Source: Sulfuricurvum sp. (GTDB taxonomy: Bacteria > Campylobacterota > Campylobacteria > Campylobacterales > Sulfurimonadaceae). From it: DNA of 21,164 nucleotides. Shown in pieces: positions 16,129-21,164 of the stretch (position 1 is its first letter; every line of letters begins with the position of its first letter). Location: positions 1-21,164 of the forward strand of contig JAGXHZ010000107.1 of the NCBI GenBank assembly GCA_024635855.1. The letters run 5' to 3'. The notes under the pieces were generated by a model, which was given only the letters and a program-made list of their open reading frames with translations, had not been told where the DNA came from and did no database searches. Position numbers and translations under genes: made by a program.

Positions 16129-16967
16129 GTCTATTTAATCTATTTGGAGATTCTGAAAAAAAGAAACAGCCCACGAAAAGTGAAGCGCCGTCGCACTGGG
16201 TAAAGTGTTCTGCCTGTCAGTCTCTTATGTATTACAAAGAGATGGAAAAACAAAACCATGTTTGCCCTAAATGTGGTTTTCACCTTCGTATCGGTGTGAA
16301 TGAGCGCCTTGCATTAATTGCGGATGAAGGCAGTTTTGTCGAATACGATGCTTCATTGAAGCCCGTTGACCCACTTCAATTTGTGGATAAAAAAAGTTAT
16401 GCTGCCCGTATTGAAGAAGGTTTTGCCAAAAATGGACGCTACTCATCGGTTGTGAGCGGTGAATGTACTATTGAAGCGACTCCTGTACAGCTTGTGATTT
16501 TTGATTTTAATTTTATGGGCGGATCATTGGGGTCGGTTGAAGGCGAGAAAATTGTTCGTGCCGTCAATCGTTCTTTAGAAAAACGTCAGGGCTTGATTAT
16601 TGTCAGTGCCAGTGGCGGTGCACGTATGCAAGAGAGTACATTTTCACTCATGCAGATGTCCAAAACCTCCGCAGCACTCGCTCGTTTAGCGGATGCAAAA
16701 CTCCCTTATATATCCCTTCTAACCGATCCGACGATGGGAGGAGTCAGTGCTTCTTTTGCAACATTGGGTGATATTATTATTGCCGAACCGGGTGCCTTGA
16801 TCGGTTTCGCAGGACAGCGCGTTATCAAACAAACCATTGGTTCAGATCTTCCGGAAGGGTTTCAGCGTGCTGAATTCTTACTCGAAAAAGGTTCTATTGA
16901 TATGGTAGTAGCGCGTAGCGAGCTCAAAGAGACGCTGGCAGATCTTCTGAAGCTTTTGCTCCCCTAA
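16125..16967 (+). CDS. accD: Acetyl-CoA carboxylase carboxyltransferase beta subunit
   Basis: AccD and AccA together transfer the carboxyl group from biotin to acetyl-CoA, making malonyl-CoA for fatty acid synthesis. The 280 residues are normal. The N-terminal zinc ribbon is intact: Cys28, Cys31 (VKCSAC), Cys47 and Cys50 (VCPKC). The carboxyltransferase core has FMGGSLGSVEGEK, the oxyanion-hole segments SASGGARMQE and MGGVSASFA, and GFAGQRVI. The start is TTG at 16125, supported by AAGGAG at 16114-16119 and overlapping the previous stop as TTGA. The TAA shares a base with the next gene's ATG. Confidence 0.96.
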   Translation: MSLFNLFGDSEKKKQPTKSEAPSHWVKCSACQSLMYYKEMEKQNHVCPKCGFHLRIGVNERLALIADEGSFVEYDASLKPVDPLQFVDKKSYAARIEEGFAKNGRYSSVVSGECTIEATPVQLVIFDFNFMGGSLGSVEGEKIVRAVNRSLEKRQGLIIVSASGGARMQESTFSLMQMSKTSAALARLADAKLPYISLLTDPTMGGVSASFATLGDIIIAEPGALIGFAGQRVIKQTIGSDLPEGFQRAEFLLEKGSIDMVVARSELKETLADLLKLLLP

Positions 16968-17524
16968 TGCGCCTTTATGCGTTGTGTGATCGTGATGCGC
17001 TTCGCTCACGAAATATTGGATTGGATGAATTTATTCAAAAAGCCAAAGAACATAATGCCGAAATACTTCAGTATCGTAATAAAAATGATGATATTGCCGC
17101 GATTAAAAAAGATTTGATTTTTTTACGTCGGCACTATGATGGATTTTTGATTATTAACGATTATTACGAATTAATTGCTTTTTGCGATGGGGTTCACATC
17201 GGTCAAGACGATTTATTTTCTATTGATAACGATCCTAATCGGGCGATTAGCATACTGAAAACTGCCATTGGCAATGATAAAATCATCGGACTCTCAACCC
17301 ACAATAAAGCCGAAATTGAGATTGCCAATACCTTAAATATCAATTACATCGGATTGGGTGCGTATCGTTCTACGCAGACAAAAAGCGAAGCAAAAGTTTT
17401 AGGAGAAAGTTTGGATGAATTGGCTTCGTATTCAAAGCATCCAGTAGGGGCAATCGGTGGAGTAAAAATCACAGATTCATTTCAAAATGTGACGTATAAT
17501 GTTATAGGTTCTGGATTACTATGA
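16967..17524 (+). CDS. ThiE/TenI-family protein (thiamine phosphate synthase-like), short
   Basis: True ThiE joins the thiazole and pyrimidine parts of thiamine on a TIM barrel. This 185-residue protein keeps [36 protein letters not shown] and [13 protein letters not shown], which align with ThiE signatures. It departs from the family in two ways: the usual GPxFxTxTK loop is altered to GAYRSTQTK, and it ends at VIGSGLL, some 20-25 residues early. It could be a working thiamine phosphate synthase, a TenI-like relative or a repurposed barrel. It starts on the accD stop and overlaps rlmH by ATGA. No other thiamine gene is nearby, so context does not help. Confidence 0.75.
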   Translation: MRLYALCDRDALRSRNIGLDEFIQKAKEHNAEILQYRNKNDDIAAIKKDLIFLRRHYDGFLIINDYYELIAFCDGVHIGQDDLFSIDNDPNRAISILKTAIGNDKIIGLSTHNKAEIEIANTLNINYIGLGAYRSTQTKSEAKVLGESLDELASYSKHPVGAIGGVKITDSFQNVTYNVIGSGLL

Positions 17525-17979
17525 CCATTTCACTGATCTCAATCGCTAAAAAAGAGCGTTCTTTATACGACCCCCTTTATCAAGAACAGATGAAAATGAT
17601 TTCTCGTTTCGCCAAGTTGGAGGACATTGAACTGTTTCCCAAAGAGATAGTAAAAGCACACACAATTAGTCCTGAAGCATCCAAAAGCGCCTATACAAAG
17701 GTTTTGGAACCCATGATAGGAAAAACTTATTCGATAGCGTTACATCCTGATGGAAAAAAGATCGATTCTTTGGCATTTAGTAAGCTTATAAGTGATAAAA
17801 TCGCGATACAATTTTTCATAGGAGGGGCGTACGGCTTCGAAGAGTCGTTTGTTACGAAATGCGATAGCATTATTAGTCTCTCAGAGATGACAATGAGTCA
17901 TAAAATTGCCAAAGCAGTTTTACTGGAGCAGATATACCGTGCTTTTAGTCTGTTGAGTAACCACCCCTATCATAAATAA
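17521..17979 (+). CDS. rlmH: 23S rRNA (pseudouridine-1915-N3)-methyltransferase RlmH
   Basis: RlmH is a small SPOUT methyltransferase that methylates pseudouridine 1915 in helix 69 of 23S rRNA on assembled 70S ribosomes. The 152-residue length is typical. The knotted SAM-binding C-terminal half is clear: [33 protein letters not shown] and the invariant ending [14 protein letters not shown]. The ATG overlaps the preceding gene's stop (ATGA), so it is translationally coupled. Confidence 0.95.
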   Translation: MTISLISIAKKERSLYDPLYQEQMKMISRFAKLEDIELFPKEIVKAHTISPEASKSAYTKVLEPMIGKTYSIALHPDGKKIDSLAFSKLISDKIAIQFFIGGAYGFEESFVTKCDSIISLSEMTMSHKIAKAVLLEQIYRAFSLLSNHPYHK

Positions 17980-17987
17980 GGAACCGT

Positions 17988-18341
17988 ATGAGAGACAATG
18001 AACTGCATTATTTTGAGGAAATTTTACTTGCGCGCAAAGTGCAAATTATCAAAAATTTAAATGGGGTTGAAGCAGAGATGATTCAACTGCGTGAGTGTGA
18101 ACTCAATGATGAAGGTGATTACGCATCGATCAGTAATGATAATATGGTGGAGAGCGCAATCGGGGCACAGCAGTCGCAAGAGCTGAGTGAAATCGAGGCT
18201 GCACTGGGTAAAATAAAATCCAAACAATACGGGATTTGTGATATGTGTGAAGATGAGATTGGTTTTCAGCGTTTAAAAGTGAAACCTCATGCTAAATATT
18301 GTATCGTATGCCGTCCAATCGTTGAAAAAAACAGAGCTTAA
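17988..18341 (+). CDS. dksA: DksA/TraR-family RNA polymerase-binding regulator
   Basis: DksA enters the secondary channel of RNA polymerase and, with ppGpp, represses rRNA promoters while activating amino acid biosynthesis. The 117-residue protein is shorter than the 151-residue E. coli form but keeps the working parts. The coiled-coil tip motif DxxDxA is present as Asp41, Asp44 and Ala46. A four-cysteine zinc finger is formed by Cys84, Cys87 (CDMC), Cys105 and Cys108 (CIVC). The C-terminus is short. It follows rlmH by 8 bases with AAGGA upstream. Its place in a chain of biosynthetic and translation genes would let its level track growth. Confidence 0.92.
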   Translation: MRDNELHYFEEILLARKVQIIKNLNGVEAEMIQLRECELNDEGDYASISNDNMVESAIGAQQSQELSEIEAALGKIKSKQYGICDMCEDEIGFQRLKVKPHAKYCIVCRPIVEKNRA

Positions 18342-18353
18342 GAGGAGACTAAA

Positions 18354-19370
18354 ATGCAGTTGAAACGTTATACTATTGCTTCATTTATTTTTATATTTTT
18401 AGTTGGTATCGCTACTTACAGCATTGATAATGACGCAATATCGTTTGATTTGATGGGGATTCATTTTCCTAATCTGCCAATTGCATTTTGGGTTGCTGTT
18501 CCTGTCGCGCTTATGTATTTTGTAAGTGTTTTACACATGGCGTTTCATGCGTTGTTAGGAAATTTAAAACTTCGTAAATTGGATCGTGACAACGAAAAGA
18601 TGATTGATGCACTTCGTGATGGTTTACTGGGTGTAAGTGAGCGTAGCTATGTTTTCAAAAGTGATGCATACAAGCTTATGGGAAAATTATTGGATAACTC
18701 AGTAATCCTTCCATACGAAACGCTTAGAGAGGTCGGCAACGAAAAAATTGATGAGGCTTTACGTTTGTTACGTGACGTCAAAGATAAGAAAAAAATTGAT
18801 ATTAAAAAATTCCATTTAGGAAATTTAACTTCAATTGCCATTGAAAACAATCTGAATCGTTTAGAGCGTGGAGAATTGGGTGCGGATGAAGTATTGTCCC
18901 GTGCTGATACGTATGGCGTTATTGTCGCATCTAAAGCGTATGAATCGTATGTAAAAACCGCTTCGCTCGGATCTGTTTTGAAGTACAAGCAATTTTTCAA
19001 TCAATCCTCACTGATTGATTTTCTCCAACGTATTAATAATGCCCAAAATGGTATTGAAATGAGCAATGACGAGTTGATTTCGTTATTTAAATCATTAAAA
19101 CTAACTTCAGAGGATTATATTAATCTCTCTATTGCTATGGCAAAAAATATGGTTCCGGAACAACGTATTCGTTTGTTTGAAACACTTAGTGAAATGAATG
19201 ATGATGCGATGGAAGGGTATTTTTATACCTTGTATGACTTACAAATGGTAGATACAGCGAATGAAATCCTTAACAATACATCAAAAGATGATTATTTAAT
19301 TTTTAAAGCATATCGTGATTTGAAGCGTGCAAACAAGCATTATGATATTGCCCTATTTTTACGAAAATAA
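18354..19370 (+). CDS. Unknown inner-membrane protein with two N-terminal helices and a long cytoplasmic helical domain
   Basis: I recognise no named domain. The 338-residue protein has two transmembrane helices, about 6-24 (YTIASFIFIFLVGIATY) and about 43-70 (AFWVAVPVALMYFVSVL), joined by a short loop. The remaining 270 residues are hydrophilic, charged and predominantly helical, probably cytoplasmic. The C-terminal part (YFYTLYDLQMVDTANEILN and on) resembles alpha-helical repeats but I cannot assign a family. A clear AGAGGAGA ribosome site precedes the ATG. I recall an uncharacterised membrane protein in the same place between dksA and dus in Campylobacter, which suggests a conserved Campylobacterota gene. 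Its role is unknown. Confidence 0.75.
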   Translation: MQLKRYTIASFIFIFLVGIATYSIDNDAISFDLMGIHFPNLPIAFWVAVPVALMYFVSVLHMAFHALLGNLKLRKLDRDNEKMIDALRDGLLGVSERSYVFKSDAYKLMGKLLDNSVILPYETLREVGNEKIDEALRLLRDVKDKKKIDIKKFHLGNLTSIAIENNLNRLERGELGADEVLSRADTYGVIVASKAYESYVKTASLGSVLKYKQFFNQSSLIDFLQRINNAQNGIEMSNDELISLFKSLKLTSEDYINLSIAMAKNMVPEQRIRLFETLSEMNDDAMEGYFYTLYDLQMVDTANEILNNTSKDDYLIFKAYRDLKRANKHYDIALFLRK

Positions 19371-19377
19371 GATTTAG

Positions 19378-20367
19378 ATGACTCCAAAACTTTCCTTTGA
19401 TACTCCCATTTATGCCCTAGCTCCACTGGCTGGGTATACCGATTTGCCTTTTCGTAACGTAGTTAAAAAATTCGGGGCTGATTTGACCGTGAGCGAGATG
19501 CTTAGCTCAAATGCTCTTATTCACGGTTCGACTAAAACACTTAAAATGCTGGAACGAAGTCCCAACGAAGATCCTTATTCGGTACAAATCGCAGGCTCTG
19601 ATGAAGAGGTTGTACGTCGTGCGGTTGAAATTCTCAATACCCAAGATTATATTGATATTATTGATTTAAATTGTGGATGTCCCGTACCAAAAATTGTGTG
19701 TCATGGATCGGGAAGCTCACTTCTTAATGATCTTCCTCGAATGGCACGTATCATCGAAACCATCAAAAAAACCTCTACGAGACCCACGTTGAGTGTCAAA
19801 ATCCGTCTTGGATTTGAAACGAAAAATCATATTGAAATTGCCAAGTTGGTCGAATCGTGCGGAGCAGATTTCCTTGCGGTCCATGGACGAACGCGTGCGG
19901 GGAAATTTAAAGCTCCCGTCGATTACGATGCGATTGCAGAGATCAAAGCTTCGGTTTCTATCCCTGTAATTGCCAATGGTGACATTGATTCCTTTGAAAA
20001 AGCGCAATGGGTACTGAATCACACAAAAGCCGATGGAGTTATGATCGGTCGCGGAGCGGTAGGTGCGCCATGGATTTTTCATCAACTCAAAACGGGAACC
20101 AGCAGTGTCGATCCCATGCTTAAGCACGCTATCATCATGGAGCATTTAGACGGTATGATCCACTTTTATGGACCCAGAGGGGTAATCATGTTCCGTAAGC
20201 ATGTTCATACTTACTCCAAGGGATATGAGGGGGCCTCAGCGATGCGTGATGCGGTAAATCGTATAGATGATCCATCGGAATTTCGCAAGGTAGTCGATGA
20301 CTTCTTTCTAACCCATATCCAAATCGGCGAGGGCTTTAAACCTTTTGAAATGAGCTGTGAATGCTAA
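19378..20367 (+). CDS. dusB: tRNA-dihydrouridine synthase, DusB-like
   Basis: Dus enzymes use FMN and NADPH to reduce specific uridines in the tRNA D-loop. The 329-residue protein has the family order: LAPLAGYTDLPFR (FMN site), VSEM, IDLNCGCPVPKIV with catalytic Cys101, VKIRLGF, LAVHGRTRAG, VIANGDID and VMIGRGAVGAPWIF. A helical RNA-binding domain fills the last 80 residues. The best fit is DusB, but DusA/B/C specificity is not certain from sequence alone. It follows the membrane protein by 7 bases and is the last gene of the chain that began with gltB. No terminator hairpin is visible after it. Confidence 0.92.
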   Translation: MTPKLSFDTPIYALAPLAGYTDLPFRNVVKKFGADLTVSEMLSSNALIHGSTKTLKMLERSPNEDPYSVQIAGSDEEVVRRAVEILNTQDYIDIIDLNCGCPVPKIVCHGSGSSLLNDLPRMARIIETIKKTSTRPTLSVKIRLGFETKNHIEIAKLVESCGADFLAVHGRTRAGKFKAPVDYDAIAEIKASVSIPVIANGDIDSFEKAQWVLNHTKADGVMIGRGAVGAPWIFHQLKTGTSSVDPMLKHAIIMEHLDGMIHFYGPRGVIMFRKHVHTYSKGYEGASAMRDAVNRIDDPSEFRKVVDDFFLTHIQIGEGFKPFEMSCEC

Positions 20368-20420
20368 ATATAGTTTTCGAAGTAAATATTTTCCTATAGT
20401 CTCTCCTTAGCCACTCTAGC

Positions 20421-20426
20421 TACAAT
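20421..20426 (+). promoter_or_regulatory. Candidate -10 box for the Sel1-repeat gene
   Basis: TACAAT lies 24 bases before the start codon, in the 83-base gap after dusB. Transcription from about 20433 gives a short leader that holds an AAAGG ribosome site (20438-20442). No clear -35 is present. Confidence 0.4.
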
Positions 20427-20450
20427 CTCCCTTAAAAAAAGGCTCCAATA

Positions 20451-20918
20451 ATGATCGTTGATTTTTACGTTACAGCTATGAAATATTATGAAGTGGGTCG
20501 CTTTAAAGAGGCATTTGAGATTTTAGCATCAACCCCGCAAGATCCTCGCTGTGTATATGCACTGGGAACGATGTATTATAATGGTCAAGGTGTTGATCGA
20601 AGTTTTGTAAAATCAACGGAGTATTATGCCATTGCAGCAGAAGCTGGGATATTACCCGCTCAAGTGAGTGCAGGATTTGCGTACGCAAATGCGATGGGTG
20701 TTCCTGAGAATTTTGATAAAGCAGCCTACTATCTCAAAATGGCAGTTGCTCAAGGCGAACCAGCCGCGAAAATCACACTTGCAGAGATTTATGCCAAAGG
20801 ACACGCAGGAGGAAGCCGTAAAGAAGCAGCCGAGCTAATCCGTGATGTTCTAGCCACAACAGGCGGAGAAGAAGCGTATGACGTTTATTCTCGCTATGAG
20901 TTGGGGAATGTAAAATAG
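20451..20918 (+). CDS. Small cytoplasmic Sel1-repeat protein
   Basis: The 155 residues hold three Sel1-type helical repeats, about 36-65 (ALGTMYYNGQGVDRSF), 66-101 (AGFAYANAMGVPENFDKA) and 102-137 (LAEIYAKGHAGGSRKEA). They are preceded by one TPR-like helix pair (YYEVGRFKEAFEIL). Such repeats form scaffolds for protein-protein contacts. Unlike the many secreted Sel1 proteins of Campylobacterota (for example the Hcp family of Helicobacter), it has no signal peptide and few cysteines, so it should be cytoplasmic. The partner is unknown. It stands alone with its own promoter-like element. Confidence 0.85.
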   Translation: MIVDFYVTAMKYYEVGRFKEAFEILASTPQDPRCVYALGTMYYNGQGVDRSFVKSTEYYAIAAEAGILPAQVSAGFAYANAMGVPENFDKAAYYLKMAVAQGEPAAKITLAEIYAKGHAGGSRKEAAELIRDVLATTGGEEAYDVYSRYELGNVK

Positions 20919-20933
20919 CTTCTTATGTTTCGC

Positions 20934-20960
20934 TATAATATCCTCACTTTAACAGTGAGG
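20934..20960 (+). promoter_or_regulatory. -10 box followed by a perfect inverted repeat over the ribosome binding site of the restriction gene
   Basis: A consensus TATAAT occupies 20934-20939. Right after it comes a perfect dyad, CCTCACT (20942-20948) / AGTGAGG (20954-20960), with a 5-base loop. The right arm contains the GTGAGG ribosome site, 8 bases before the TTG start at 20969. No T-run follows, so it is not an ordinary terminator. Confidence 0.5.
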
Positions 20961-20968
20961 CACAAAAT

Positions 20969-21164
20969 TTGTCACTATTTCAAAAATCTATCCTAAATTC
21001 TCTAAAACAAGATGAAACTCTTATCACTCCAAGATGGGTTGCCTTCCAAAACTATCTCACTAAAACTGATTTTATAAAAACTGTCAAAGAAGAGAAGTAT
21101 CAAGATGGATTTCTTAAAGATATTTTTGAGGCGTGTTTGGGTTATACACTTGACAGCACTAACC
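20969..21164 (+). CDS. N-terminus of a probable type IIG restriction-modification enzyme (fused endonuclease/methyltransferase), partial
   Basis: 65 codons are present before the window ends. The peptide starts (M)SLFQKSILNSLKQ and contains KEEKYQDGFLKDIFE followed by CLGYTLDST. This YQxxFLxxxFxxxLGYTL pattern is what I know from the N-terminus of large Eco57I-type proteins that combine cleavage and adenine methylation in one chain. The catalytic PD-(D/E)XK and NPPY motifs would lie beyond the edge, so the assignment is by resemblance only. TTG at 20969 is the only plausible in-frame start after the upstream ribosome site; nearby ATGs (21012, 21052) are out of frame. Confidence 0.6.
   Translation, partial: MSLFQKSILNSLKQDETLITPRWVAFQNYLTKTDFIKTVKEEKYQDGFLKDIFEACLGYTLDSTN

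Noticed and set aside
20942..20960. Inverted repeat after the Sel1 gene as an intrinsic terminator
   Set aside because: There is no T-run on the plus strand after it, it follows a TATAAT box, and one arm contains a ribosome site, so a regulatory role is more likely.

Overview
The window looks like a chromosomal segment of a free-living Campylobacterota bacterium (formerly Epsilonproteobacteria), most like the Sulfurimonas/Sulfuricurvum group. This rests on protein style (a soluble TlpD-like chemoreceptor with a CZB domain, short RecO, Campylobacterota-style FliP), on AT-rich intergenic DNA with -10-like boxes but poorly conserved -35 boxes, and on gene order. From memory, fliP next to glmU, and the order inositol-phosphatase / accD / rlmH / dksA / membrane protein / dus, also occur in Campylobacter. 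No tRNA, rRNA, CRISPR array, insertion sequence or phage gene is visible, and there is no gene-free stretch longer than about 190 bases.

Layout. 1-101 is the 5' end of glmU on the minus strand, divergent from fliP. 204-3292 (+) is a tight run: flagellar export protein fliP, tRNA U54 methyltransferase trmA, and a secreted repeat/coiled-coil protein ending in an SH3-like domain. 3298-3810 (-) is a secreted rhodanese. 3912-7500 (+) is a signalling cassette of three overlapping genes: a PAS histidine kinase with a degenerate receiver, a cytoplasmic chemoreceptor with a zinc-binding CZB domain, and a single-domain response regulator. It ends in a clear intrinsic terminator. 7622-8469 (+) is a coupled pair: a DUF4395 membrane protein and a cysteine-free Rrf2 regulator. 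8479-9392 (-) holds a small unknown protein and recO.

9576-20367 (+) is one almost unbroken chain of nine genes. gltB and gltD make glutamate synthase; then come an inositol-monophosphatase-family enzyme, accD (fatty acid synthesis), a thiE/tenI-like gene, rlmH (rRNA methylation), dksA (stringent-response cofactor), an unknown two-helix membrane protein, and a dus tRNA dihydrouridine synthase. Neighbours overlap by 1-4 bases or lie within 12 bases. The chain joins nitrogen assimilation, lipid synthesis and translation functions, so co-regulation with growth rate is plausible. 20451-20918 is a small Sel1-repeat protein. From 20969 to the window edge is the start of what looks like a type IIG restriction-modification enzyme, with an inverted repeat over its ribosome binding site.

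Most of the window is housekeeping. The parts most worth a second look are the kinase/chemoreceptor/response-regulator cassette with its Asp-to-His pseudo-receiver, the TrmA carrying an RlmD-type four-cysteine iron-sulfur set, the DUF4395/Rrf2 pair, the 16-residue repeat protein, and the hairpin at the start of the restriction gene.
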